Below, piece by piece: positions 19,672 through 27,751 of a DNA stretch of 64,000 bases. Position numbers and translations under genes: made by a program. The notes beneath the pieces are model-generated. The model did not search any database, had not been told where the DNA came from, and worked only from the letters and a program-made list of their open reading frames with translations. Source of the DNA: UBA2336 sp964419145 (lineage in GTDB: Bacteria; Bacteroidota; Bacteroidia; Cytophagales; Cyclobacteriaceae); the NCBI GenBank assembly GCA_964419145.1, contig CAYQOM010000003.1, forward strand, positions 372,001-436,000, read 5' to 3'. Within the stretch, counting starts at the first letter, position 1. Each line of letters starts with the position of its first letter.

Positions 19672-19989
19672 ATGCCTACTATTACTTTCAAAAATAAAAC
19701 CATCTCCTGCAAACAAGGAGAAATACTGCGCGATGCGTTGCATCGGCACAAACTCAATGTGCATAATGGTCACGCGCGCTTACTCAATTGTCGTGGCTTT
19801 GGTTCATGCGGAACCTGTGCGGTGAAAATTTTGGGCAAAGTAAACCCGCACACCGTGAAAGAACAAATCAGATTGAACTTTCCACCGCATTGTCAGGATA
19901 ATGGTTTACGATTAGCGTGTCAGGTATCGGTTACGGAAGATATCGTGATCACAAAATACCCCGGGTTCTGGGGTGAACAGGTGAAATGA
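19672..19989 (+). CDS. Small 2Fe-2S ferredoxin
   Basis: This 105-residue soluble protein is a plant-type 2Fe-2S ferredoxin. The ligands are Cys40, Cys46 and Cys49 in CRGFGSCGTC and the distal Cys83 in RLACQ. The fold is near the minimal length of the family. It lies two bases after the SDR gene and is the last gene before the IS110 element. It may serve as a small electron carrier for the SDR-like protein or for the formate dehydrogenase, but no partner can be proven from sequence. Confidence 0.88.
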   Translation: MPTITFKNKTISCKQGEILRDALHRHKLNVHNGHARLLNCRGFGSCGTCAVKILGKVNPHTVKEQIRLNFPPHCQDNGLRLACQVSVTEDIVITKYPGFWGEQVK

Positions 19990-20052
19990 AATCGCTAATC
20001 AAAAAAAATCTGAGTATCTGTAAAGAGTCCTAAACTAATAAGTTAACGTCAT

Positions 20053-20250
20053 GCTACGTTTGCTGTGAGAAACGTAGAGCAAATATTATTTTGTGTAAGG
20101 AAAAGAGAAGAGCGGATAAAGACTGAGAGTCGTCATGGGTCAAAAGACCGTTCGCAATGCTGGTCACCGCTCTTTTACTTGCAAAACCTGAACAGTTCAT
20201 GAGGCCATTAGAGCCTGTGTTAAGCATGGATAGGTAAAGCAAGTATTCTC
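20053..20250 (+). ncRNA. Predicted IS110 bridge RNA
   Basis: Three hairpins follow in the order known for IS110 (IS621) bridge RNAs. The 5' hairpin pairs CTACGTTT (20054-20061) with 20070-20077. The target loop is closed by 20108-20115 with 20167-20174 and holds an apical GGTC-AAAA-GACC hairpin (20138-20149). The donor loop is closed by TACTTGC (20176-20182) with 20239-20245 and holds an apical hairpin (20202-20205 with 20213-20216). Guides: CGTCAT (20131-20136) equals the left flank 20047-20052; TCGCAATG (20152-20159) is complementary to the right flank 21265-21272; ACAGTTCAT (20192-20200) equals the element's right end 21259-21267; AGCATG (20223-20228) is complementary to 20050-20055 at the left end. 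Transcript ends are estimates. Confidence 0.8.
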
Positions 20251-20284
20251 TTTTCACTAATTGTTCAACTCAAAATAATCAATT

Positions 20285-21232
20285 ATGACGTATGCTGGAG
20301 TAGATGTTTCAAAAGAATTTTTTGATGTATACACCGGTGAGTTAGGTGGTCGACAATTCAGTAATGATAGCACTGGATTTACGCTGTTCAAGAAATGGAT
20401 TGGTTCAACAGTTCATGTGGTTATGGAGGCTAGTGGACCTTACTATTTAAAGCTTGCCTATGATCTTCATCAGTCAGGAATAGCTGTTTCTGTAGTCAAT
20501 CCATTGGTTATCCGTAGGTTTTGTCAAATGAATTTGCACCGGGCCAAGACAGACCGTAAAGATGCGATGGCCATTGCGAAGTTTGCCCACTTAACCAACC
20601 CTTTAAAGTGGTCACCGGCACCAGAGCATTTGCAGCAACTTCTTCAAATGCAGAGCGTTATGGAGCAATTATCAAAACAGCTAATCAGTACTCAGAATGC
20701 ACTGGAGTCATTGAAACAACATCCTGGTATATCAAAAAATGCTCTATTTGCACTTCAACAAGTAGCACGAGCGCAACAAGATCAGATTACTCAATTGGAA
20801 AAACAGATCATGGAGCTCACCAAGCAACACTACGGAGCTGAGTTTAACGTCCTAACAAGTATTCCGGGTATTGGTAAGAAAACAGCGATGTTATTGATTT
20901 TATCAACTGATGGGTTCACTCGTTTTGATAGCATCAAACAGCTTGTGGCCTACACCGGCATTGCCCCAAGGATTTTTCAATCAGGAAAAACGGTCAGCAA
21001 AAGACCAAAGATTAGCAAATTGGGTATGGCCGACTTAAGAAGATCATTGTTTATGTGTGCATTGCAAGCAATCAAGTGTAACGAAGCTTGCAAAAATCTT
21101 TATGAGCGGTTGCGTCAAAAGGGAAAGGCTGCAAAAATAGCGTTGATGGCTGTTAGCCATAAACTTTTAAGGCAAGCTTTTGCTCTGGTTAAAAACAAAA
21201 TTCAGTTTAAAACCGAACTTTCTTTTGCATGA
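20285..21232 (+). CDS. IS110-family transposase (bridge-RNA-guided recombinase)
   Basis: This 315-residue protein has the two domains of IS110 recombinases. The N-terminal RuvC-like DEDD domain has Asp7, Glu48, and Asp90/Asp93 in KTDRKD. The C-terminal Transposase_20 domain has a helix-hairpin-helix-like SIPGIGKKTA (192-201) and the presumed catalytic Ser233 in FQSGK, followed by SKLGMADLRRSLF. A coiled-coil-like linker (about 115-180) joins them. Length and catalytic residues are complete, with no frameshift. It sits inside the element described here; the long non-coding left end belongs to the same unit. Confidence 0.96.
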   Translation: MTYAGVDVSKEFFDVYTGELGGRQFSNDSTGFTLFKKWIGSTVHVVMEASGPYYLKLAYDLHQSGIAVSVVNPLVIRRFCQMNLHRAKTDRKDAMAIAKFAHLTNPLKWSPAPEHLQQLLQMQSVMEQLSKQLISTQNALESLKQHPGISKNALFALQQVARAQQDQITQLEKQIMELTKQHYGAEFNVLTSIPGIGKKTAMLLILSTDGFTRFDSIKQLVAYTGIAPRIFQSGKTVSKRPKISKLGMADLRRSLFMCALQAIKCNEACKNLYERLRQKGKAAKIALMAVSHKLLRQAFALVKNKIQFKTELSFA

Positions 21233-21264
21233 GGTCAATCAAATACTTTGAAATTAACACAGTT

Positions 21265-21375
21265 CATTGCGAGGGATCCCGATAACTATCGGGAGACCGA
21301 AGCAATCTCATTTTTTAATTTAAAATTGGGATTGCTTCGCTACCGCCTGCCTACCGCAGGCAGGCTCGCAATGAC
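21265..21375. repeat. REP-like palindromic element, left arm split by the IS110 insertion
   Basis: The right outer arm CTCGCAATGAC (21365-21375) is the exact complement of GTCATTGCGAG. The latter is rebuilt by joining GTCAT (20048-20052) left of the IS to TGCGAG (21268-21273) right of it. Inside are three more hairpins: CCCGATA with TATCGGG (21278-21293), CGAAGCAATC (21298-21307) with 21330-21339, and GCCTGCC with GGCAGGC (21345-21365). The unit is about 113 bases without the IS. It lies between convergent genes, so it may also stop transcription from both sides. Confidence 0.75.
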
Positions 21376-21419
21376 AGGGTATTAAGGACTTGAAGTGGAT
21401 ACTCATAAAAAACCATAAA

Positions 21420-22250
21420 CTATATAATGCGGGTAGGATGAGTATAAATATTGAATCTTCCCTCACGGGCAAAACCGATTAACGTAATGCCACTCGATTG
21501 TGCCAGGTTAACCGCCAGACTGGAGGGTGCACCCACGGCCACCAAAACCGGTATGCCTGCTATCGCAGCTTTCTGAACCAATTCAAAACTTGCTCGGCCA
21601 CTTACCACCAGTATGTAATCAGATAATGGAATTGCTTCTTTAAAAAGCATGGCCCCAATTACCTTATCCAATGCATTATGCCGACCAACATCTTCACGCA
21701 ACAATATCAATGATCCTTGTTGATCAAACAATCCGGAAGCATGTAAACCGCCTGTATGCTCAAAAACATGCTGCGCATCACGAAGTTTGTCGGGTAAGGA
21801 TTGAATAAGCTTGGCAGAAACTGACCAATTGGTCGTGACCGGTTCGCATTGAACCCTAACCGCTTCAATGGAGGATTTACCACACACACCACAACTGGAT
21901 GTGGTATAAAAATTTCGTTGGAGTTTTTGAAAATCAGGTGCCAGGGCTAAGCTCAACTCAACACGTACCACATTGTTCTCCTCCTGTTTACCCAGGTTTT
22001 CGCAGTAGCGAATGTTTTCAATCTGTGAAAAGGACTGAACAATTCCTTCGGTAAAAAGAAATCCCGCAGCCAATTCAAAATCATGACCAGGTGTACGCAT
22101 GGTTACCGCCAAACTCCGTTGCTCCCGTTGGTCAGCCGGACCAAAACCCAACCGGATTTCCAACGGTTCTTCTACGGCAACAAGATCTGTCTTTTCAGCT
22201 TTACCAGATGCCTGGTGTTTTACAATTCGTACGTGATTAACTGAACCCAT
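21420..22250 (-). CDS. fdhD: Formate dehydrogenase accessory sulfurtransferase FdhD
   Basis: This 276-residue protein delivers sulfur to the molybdopterin cofactor of formate dehydrogenase, a step needed for activity. The conserved CxxC loop is present as C120-G-V-C123 in TTSSCGVCGK. Other family stretches are EEPLEIRL near the N-terminus, LAAGFLFTEG, and REDVGRHNALDKVIG. It lies 36 bases behind fhs on the same strand and faces the formate dehydrogenase operon. The IS110 element sits between them, in non-coding DNA. Confidence 0.96.
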   Translation of the reverse strand: MGSVNHVRIVKHQASGKAEKTDLVAVEEPLEIRLGFGPADQREQRSLAVTMRTPGHDFELAAGFLFTEGIVQSFSQIENIRYCENLGKQEENNVVRVELSLALAPDFQKLQRNFYTTSSCGVCGKSSIEAVRVQCEPVTTNWSVSAKLIQSLPDKLRDAQHVFEHTGGLHASGLFDQQGSLILLREDVGRHNALDKVIGAMLFKEAIPLSDYILVVSGRASFELVQKAAIAGIPVLVAVGAPSSLAVNLAQSSGITLIGFAREGRFNIYTHPTRII

Positions 22251-22286
22251 ACCTAAGTCACGCCAGTTAAAGTTATGGTATTCTGA

Positions 22287-23963
22287 TTAGGACAACCCAT
22301 TAATCCTTCCTTCATTATCAATATCCATACCCAATGCAGCCGGAACATTCGGTAGGCCGGGCATGCGTAGAATATCTCCCGTAATCGGGATAACAAAACC
22401 GGCCCCCGCAGCTACTTCAATTTCACGCACGGTAATGATGAAGTCTTTTGGACGACCAAGCTTTTTAGCATCATCGGAAAAACTATTTTGCGTTTTTGCG
22501 ATGCACACCGGAACGCCATTCAAGCCGATCCGTTCAATCTTCTTTAAATTCTGTTTTGCCTTGGGCAAAAACTCTACATCCTTTGCACCGTAAATTTTTA
22601 CGGCAACCGTTCTGATCTTTTCTTCCATGGATGACTTCCAATCATACACCGGCCAATATTTTCCATGAAAGTTATCAGCAGCTTCCGCAACTTTTTTGGC
22701 CAGATCAACCATTCCTGCTCCACCTTTTTCCCAACCTTCCGAAAGAGCGATATCGACACCCAGTGATTCACATTTTTGAATCACCCACTGAAGTTCTTCA
22801 TCCGAATCGGTAACAAACTTATTCAACGACACCACCGCAGGCACACCAAATATTTTTGTGTTCTCGATGTGCTTTTCAAGATTGGCAAAACCCGCTTCAA
22901 GGGCTTTCACATTCGGTTTGGTTAATTCTTCACGGGAAACGCCACCATGATATTTCAGCGCCCGAATGGTGGCCACCAACACGATGGCATGCGGAGAGTA
23001 ATCGCCATAGCCACAAACAATATCGATAAATTTCTCGGCACCCAAATCGGAACCAAAGCCGGCTTCAGTTATTACATAATCAGATAAACTCATGCCCATC
23101 CGTGTAGCAATAATGGAGTTTGCACCTTGCGCGATGTTACCAAACGGCCCGCCATGAATGATGGCCGGATTACCTTCCAATGTTTGCACCAAGTTTGGTT
23201 TGATGGCATCCTTCAACAACAGCGCTACCGCGCCTTGTGCACTCAGGTCGCGGGCAAAAACTGCTTTTTGCGCATAGGTATCGCCTATATAAATATTTCC
23301 AATTTTCTCTTTCAGGTCATTCATGTCTTTCGCCAGACAAAGAATGGCCATGATTTCAGAAGCAGCGGTAATATTAAATCCTGTCTCGCGGATCATCCCG
23401 CCATTCTTGCCACCCAATCCAGTGAGCATGTTACGTAATGCACGATCGTTCATGTCCATCACACGCTTCCATTCTACAGTGCGCGGGTCAATGCCCAATC
23501 CGCCTCCGGGTTTTTGAATGTCGTTATCAATTAAAGCCGCCAGCAAGTTGTTAGCCTTTTCAATGGCAGCAAAGTCACCGGTAAAATGGAGATTGATATC
23601 TTCCATCGGCACGACCTGTGAATATCCACCACCTGCTGCACCGCCCTTCATACCAAACACAGGACCTAATGACGGTTCACGCAATACCACCGTGGTTTTC
23701 TTTCCGATTTTATTCATCCCTTCACACAAACCAATTGATGTAGTGGTTTTACCTTCACCGGCCGGGGTGGGTGTCATCGCTGTAACCAAAATCAGTTTGT
23801 TCTTTTTGCGTTTGGTTTCATCGATGAGCTTGAGCGGAAGCTTGGCTTTGTATTTTCCATACAATTCAAGATCATCATCAGCGATATTAAGTTTTGCGGC
23901 AATTTTTTGGATGGGTTTCAGGATAGCCGCCTGTGCAATTTCTAGATCGGTTTTGTACGCCAT
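22287..23963 (-). CDS. fhs: Formate--tetrahydrofolate ligase
   Basis: This 558-residue enzyme joins formate to tetrahydrofolate with ATP, giving 10-formyl-THF. The ATP-binding loop TPTPAGEGKTTTS lies at residues 64-76, followed by the conserved LREPSLGPVFGMKGGAAGGGYSQ region (described here by position, about 97-119). Length is normal for the family. Together with fdhD downstream and the formate dehydrogenase opposite, it makes a local formate-handling group: one enzyme feeds formate carbon into folate, the other oxidises it to CO2 with reduction of NAD. Confidence 0.97.
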   Translation of the reverse strand: MAYKTDLEIAQAAILKPIQKIAAKLNIADDDLELYGKYKAKLPLKLIDETKRKKNKLILVTAMTPTPAGEGKTTTSIGLCEGMNKIGKKTTVVLREPSLGPVFGMKGGAAGGGYSQVVPMEDINLHFTGDFAAIEKANNLLAALIDNDIQKPGGGLGIDPRTVEWKRVMDMNDRALRNMLTGLGGKNGGMIRETGFNITAASEIMAILCLAKDMNDLKEKIGNIYIGDTYAQKAVFARDLSAQGAVALLLKDAIKPNLVQTLEGNPAIIHGGPFGNIAQGANSIIATRMGMSLSDYVITEAGFGSDLGAEKFIDIVCGYGDYSPHAIVLVATIRALKYHGGVSREELTKPNVKALEAGFANLEKHIENTKIFGVPAVVSLNKFVTDSDEELQWVIQKCESLGVDIALSEGWEKGGAGMVDLAKKVAEAADNFHGKYWPVYDWKSSMEEKIRTVAVKIYGAKDVEFLPKAKQNLKKIERIGLNGVPVCIAKTQNSFSDDAKKLGRPKDFIITVREIEVAAGAGFVIPITGDILRMPGLPNVPAALGMDIDNEGRINGLS

Positions 23964-24038
23964 AGGAAATGAATTAAACCGTTCGAAAGTTAAAACTATT
24001 TACTTTGTAACCTAAATGACGATTGTCAGTTCCGGATT

Positions 24039-24758
24039 ATGAAGCGCGTAAAACCCGACCAATTCCATTTCAAAAAATTCTCCGTTACCCATAAACGGAG
24101 CAGCATGAAGGTGGGAACAGATGGAGTTTTACTGGGTGCATGGGTTAATGTAACCAACGCTCAAACTATTCTGGATATTGGAACCGGTACAGGCGTGATT
24201 GCCTTAATGCTTGCTCAACGTACATCATCGTCTGTGCAGATTGATGCAGTTGAATTTAACCCCGATGCTTGTATTGACGCTCAGGAAAATTTTTCTCAAT
24301 CTTCATGGACTGATCGACTGCATCTTTATACTGAGGCCATTCAGGTGTTCGCTCCTGAAAAGATGTACGACCTTATTGTGTCAAATCCCCCCTACTTCAT
24401 TAACAGCTACAAACCACCTGATTTAAACCGCACCACCGCGCGACACACCGAACAACTCAGCTTTGAAGAACTGCTGTCAGCTGTGCTGCGCTTATTGAAT
24501 GTAAGCGGTCGGTTTGCCGTGGTGCTTCCTGTAACGGAGGGTCAAGCTTTTGAAAAGCTGGCGTTGGATAGTGGTTTATCCTGCATTCGAAAATGGAGTT
24601 TCCGAACCCGAGAAAATAAACCTGTGGAGCGGCTATTAATGGAATTCTCGAGGCATAGCCGACCGTGCGAAACCGGAGAAATTCTGCTGTACGAATCGGG
24701 GGAAAACTGGTCGAATGGGTACAAAAACCTGATAAAAGACTTCTATTTGAAGGCCTAG
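24039..24758 (+). CDS. trmN6: tRNA1(Val) (adenine37-N6)-methyltransferase
   Basis: This 239-residue class I methyltransferase has the SAM motif DIGTGTG at 47-53 and the N6-adenine catalytic motif NPPY at 116-119. The N-terminal FHFKKFSVTHKRSSMKVGTDG region is the signature of the TrmN6/YfiC family, which modifies A37 of tRNA1(Val). It is divergent from fhs with a 75-base spacer. No operon partner is evident. Confidence 0.9.
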   Translation: MKRVKPDQFHFKKFSVTHKRSSMKVGTDGVLLGAWVNVTNAQTILDIGTGTGVIALMLAQRTSSSVQIDAVEFNPDACIDAQENFSQSSWTDRLHLYTEAIQVFAPEKMYDLIVSNPPYFINSYKPPDLNRTTARHTEQLSFEELLSAVLRLLNVSGRFAVVLPVTEGQAFEKLALDSGLSCIRKWSFRTRENKPVERLLMEFSRHSRPCETGEILLYESGENWSNGYKNLIKDFYLKA

Positions 24759-24800
24759 TCCAAATTATATCTGCTGATTATCAGTACGTTATAAAATAAA

Positions 24801-24824
24801 AAATAGATGTTTAAACATTTATTT
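24801..24824. promoter_or_regulatory. Near-perfect 24-base palindrome upstream of yceI, candidate MarR operator
   Basis: The centre ATGTTTAAACAT (24807-24818) is a perfect 12-base palindrome. With flanking AAATA and TATTT it reaches 24 bases with one mismatched pair. It lies 58 bases before the yceI start, in an AT-rich promoter-like stretch. A MarR-type regulator is encoded just behind yceI. The link to that regulator is inference. Confidence 0.45.
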
Positions 24825-24881
24825 TACAGATTGTGTTAAGCTTACATGTTCAAAAACTGATTAAACAACCAAAAACTCGTT

Positions 24882-25463
24882 ATGAAAAAGATTTCTGTTT
24901 TAATGTTGGGGCTGCTGATTAGCAGCAGCATGTTGGCTCAAAGTACCTGGACGATCGATAAGGTACATTCAAAAATCGGTTTCAGCGTATCGCACATGGT
25001 GGTATCTGAAACAGAAGGATCGTTTAAGGATTACACCGGATCCGTAGTTTCTAAAACTGACGATTTCAGCGGTGCTGAAGTTTCCTTCACAGCAAAGGTT
25101 GCTTCTATCGATACAGAAAATGAAAGACGCGATGGTCATTTGAAATCTGCTGATTTTTTTGATGCAGAAAAATTCCCTGAAATCAGCTTTAAAGGAAACC
25201 TGGTAAAAGAAGGCACTAAGTACAAGTTGAAAGGTGATTTCACCATGAAAGGTGTTACCAAGAAAGTTGAATTTGATGTTACCTATGGTGGTAAAATCGA
25301 TACCGGCCGAGGCGAAAAAGCAGGCTTTAAGGTGTTGGGAATAATCAACCGCCAGGATTATGGCGTGAATTGGGCGAACAAACTGGCCAGTGGCGAAATG
25401 GTAGTAGGTGATGAAGTAAGTTTGAATATCAAAATTGAATTGGATAAGCAGCCTAATAGCTAA
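24882..25463 (+). CDS. YceI-family periplasmic lipid-binding-like protein
   Basis: This 193-residue protein has a signal peptide ending at SSSMLAQ (about residue 20) and a YceI lipocalin-like domain, beginning WTIDKVHSKIGFSVSHM. Family members bind isoprenoid-type lipids in a hydrophobic pocket. Their role in Bacteroidota is not settled. A strong terminator follows 16 bases after the stop, so it may be transcribed mostly as a single gene, with marR behind the terminator. A palindrome upstream is a candidate operator. Confidence 0.93.
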   Translation: MKKISVLMLGLLISSSMLAQSTWTIDKVHSKIGFSVSHMVVSETEGSFKDYTGSVVSKTDDFSGAEVSFTAKVASIDTENERRDGHLKSADFFDAEKFPEISFKGNLVKEGTKYKLKGDFTMKGVTKKVEFDVTYGGKIDTGRGEKAGFKVLGIINRQDYGVNWANKLASGEMVVGDEVSLNIKIELDKQPNS

Positions 25464-25478
25464 TCCACATATGAAAAG

Positions 25479-25543
25479 GCTGTTTCAATTTAGGTTTGTC
25501 AGTTGAACAGGCAAACGTTTTTTGAAACAGCTTTTTTATTTTA
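25479..25543 (+). terminator. Rho-independent terminator after yceI
   Basis: GCTGTTTCAA (25479-25488) pairs perfectly with TTGAAACAGC (25522-25531), followed by TTTTTTATTTT. The 33-base loop contains a smaller GTTTG/CAAAC stem. It lies between yceI and marR on the same strand. Confidence 0.85.
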
Positions 25544-25549
25544 TCCAAA

Positions 25550-25990
25550 ATGAAGATTGAAGACGAAATAAAGCAGCAAAAATTTGTTAATCCCCATCAA
25601 AAGGCGGTTATCAATTTGTTATTTACCTCCAACTGGCTGGTAAACCAACAGCAACACTACTTCAAATCATTTGGTATTACCGGGCAGCAATTCAACGTGT
25701 TGCGCATTTTAAAAGGGCAACACCCCAACAGCATCTCCGCGAAAGAAATCAAATCGAGAATGCTGGATAAAAATTCCGATATGTCACGTATGCTTGACAG
25801 GCTTAGCGCAAAAAATCTCATTGTAAAGAAATCATGCCCGAAAGACAAGCGCGCCAGCGATGTAAATATTACAGAGGCTGGACTTGAACTACTCAAAAAA
25901 ATGCAACAGCATGAAGTGGATCGCTTCCTGAATCTCTCGGACAACGAAGCGGAACAACTGAGTAATTTACTGGATAAAAGTCGGGGATAA
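25550..25990 (+). CDS. MarR-family transcriptional regulator
   Basis: This 146-residue protein has the winged-helix MarR fold: an N-terminal dimerisation helix, the LRILKGQHPNSISAKEI helix-turn-helix start, recognition region DMSRMLDRLSAKNLI, and the wing KDKRASDVNITEAG. MarR proteins usually bind palindromic operators of about 20 bases near their own gene. The palindrome before yceI is a candidate. Its stop codon directly abuts the stop codon of the convergent M3 peptidase gene. Confidence 0.92.
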   Translation: MKIEDEIKQQKFVNPHQKAVINLLFTSNWLVNQQQHYFKSFGITGQQFNVLRILKGQHPNSISAKEIKSRMLDKNSDMSRMLDRLSAKNLIVKKSCPKDKRASDVNITEAGLELLKKMQQHEVDRFLNLSDNEAEQLSNLLDKSRG

Positions 25991-27715
25991 TTACTTCAAC
26001 TTTTCCAACTCGCTCTTCACAAACGTCATCAATTCACTGATGTACGTACGACTGAAATCAAAGCGAATGTTCGCTGCTGCATATACTTCCGGAATTGATT
26101 TCATATAGCCTAACTTCAATGCATTGAGATAGCCCTGCAATCCCTTCTGCTTATCGTGTTTATAATTTCGCCAGATGGCCACTGCACCAAGTTGAGCCAT
26201 ACCGTATTCGATATAATAGAAAGGCACTTCATATAAATGAAGTTGCTTCTGCCACAAATAGTTCTTTGCTTCCTCCTGCCCTTTCCAATCAGTAATGGTG
26301 TCACTGAATTGATTTACGATGGCATTCCAGTTTTCCTTCCGCTCTTCCAACGAATGATTCGGATGTTCGTAAATCCAATGCTGAAACTTATCAATCGTAG
26401 CTACCCACGGTAAGGTTTCCAGAATATCTTCGAGGTGCTCGCGTTTGGCACGCTTCAGGTCGTCTTCATTCGTAAAGAAAATATCCCAGGCATCCATCGA
26501 AATCAACTCCATCGACATGGAAGCCAATTCAGCTACTTCCGAAGGTGTCGACTTAAAATCATTCAATGCCAGATCACGTGTTAAGAAATTATGCACCGCA
26601 TGACCACCTTCGTGCATGATGGTAACCATATCGCGTAAGGTAGACGTGGCATTCATGAAAATAAACGGTACACCAATTTCCGCTAACGGATAATTGTAAC
26701 CTCCCGGAGCTTTTCCCTTTCGTGATTCCAGGTCAAGATGACCCATTGCGTTCATGATGCTCAAACATTGACCGAGATATGGATCAATTCTGCGAAAGCA
26801 TTCAACTGTTTTTTCTGTGAGATCTTTACCATTTTCAAACGCTTTTAGCGGTTCTTTTCCTTCCGGATCAACGGCTTTATCCCATGGTTTCAGCGGATCA
26901 ACACCTAAAAGGTTTTTACGCTCAAGAATGAGTGAATTCTGAATGGGCACAACTTCCGCAGCCACCGACTCATGAAAATCAAAACAATCCTGGGCGGTAT
27001 AATCAAAACGGCCCATCGCTGTAAACATGTAGTCGCGGAAATTTTTGAACCCTGCATTCACCGCTACCCGGTGACGTAGGTCAATCAGTTTCGTGAACAA
27101 TTCATCCAGGGTTTGCTTATCCTGTAATCGCCTGTCGGTGATCTTGTGATATACCTGCTCGCGTTCTCCACGATTAGTCGACATTAATTTAACCGAGGCC
27201 TGCTGAAGGGTCAGTTCTTTTCCATCCAGTTCAACCATCATGGCGCCTGCAATGGTGTTGTATTTCTGTTGCTCCAGGCTAAGCTCAGTAAACAATGGAA
27301 TATTTTCTTCCCGGAAAATTTCAATATCCTTTTTCAGGTTCCGGATCATGATATCATAACCAGTTTCACTGGCCAGCACGTCAAGAAATTCACTGGCAGC
27401 AGCCTTGCGGTTTAACTGATCGGATACCGGGGCAATTTTTGGCTGAATGTTCTCAACGAAATCCTGATAGGCTTTGCTATACGCTTCATTTTCGGTGTAG
27501 CGGGTCATGTTGATGTAGCGCCAGGCAAAATCTTCGCTGATCACGCTTTCCAACTCACTGCGATCGCGCAACCAGTTCTTCAACGCATCAACGGAAGTAA
27601 TTTCCTTCTCCAGAAGTTTATCGAAATAAGGCTTTAATTGCTCCCAACCGGTTACTGTATATGTCTCCGGTAAAAATTTCCGGGTCGGGCGCTCCAACTT
27701 CTCTGCTGCTACCAT
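25991..27715 (-). CDS. M3-family oligoendopeptidase
   Basis: This 574-residue zinc peptidase of the M3 (PepF-like) family has the HExxH motif at H368-E369-G-G-H372, in IMHEGGHAVH. No signal peptide is present, so it is cytoplasmic and cuts peptides of moderate length. The N-terminal helical region and the late YxxY-type substrate-binding residues (HLYEVPFYYIEYGMA) are visible. It has its own promoter and converges on marR with no gap between stop codons. Confidence 0.95.
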   Translation of the reverse strand: MVAAEKLERPTRKFLPETYTVTGWEQLKPYFDKLLEKEITSVDALKNWLRDRSELESVISEDFAWRYINMTRYTENEAYSKAYQDFVENIQPKIAPVSDQLNRKAAASEFLDVLASETGYDIMIRNLKKDIEIFREENIPLFTELSLEQQKYNTIAGAMMVELDGKELTLQQASVKLMSTNRGEREQVYHKITDRRLQDKQTLDELFTKLIDLRHRVAVNAGFKNFRDYMFTAMGRFDYTAQDCFDFHESVAAEVVPIQNSLILERKNLLGVDPLKPWDKAVDPEGKEPLKAFENGKDLTEKTVECFRRIDPYLGQCLSIMNAMGHLDLESRKGKAPGGYNYPLAEIGVPFIFMNATSTLRDMVTIMHEGGHAVHNFLTRDLALNDFKSTPSEVAELASMSMELISMDAWDIFFTNEDDLKRAKREHLEDILETLPWVATIDKFQHWIYEHPNHSLEERKENWNAIVNQFSDTITDWKGQEEAKNYLWQKQLHLYEVPFYYIEYGMAQLGAVAIWRNYKHDKQKGLQGYLNALKLGYMKSIPEVYAAANIRFDFSRTYISELMTFVKSELEKLK

Positions 27716-27751
27716 ATGTAAATAGTTTTAATCCACTTATATTGACTAACG

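Larger units (their letters stand above)
20049..21267 (+). mobile_element. IS110-family insertion sequence, complete, ends resolved
   Basis: The element is bounded by the shared four bases TCAT at 20049-20052 and 21264-21267, giving a unit of 1215 bases with one copy of the shared bases. It has a long left end (about 230 bases, carrying the bridge RNA) and a short right end (about 32 bases after the transposase stop). There are no terminal inverted repeats and no target duplication beyond the shared bases, as expected for IS110. It inserted into the outer arm of a REP-like palindrome between two convergent operons and broke no gene. All parts look intact, so it may be active. The exact core dinucleotide within TCAT cannot be told. 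Confidence 0.85.

Noticed and set aside
20054..20257. Small minus-strand open frame in the left end of the IS110 element
   Set aside because: The stretch is explained by the structured bridge RNA; the frame has no ribosome site or recognisable product.
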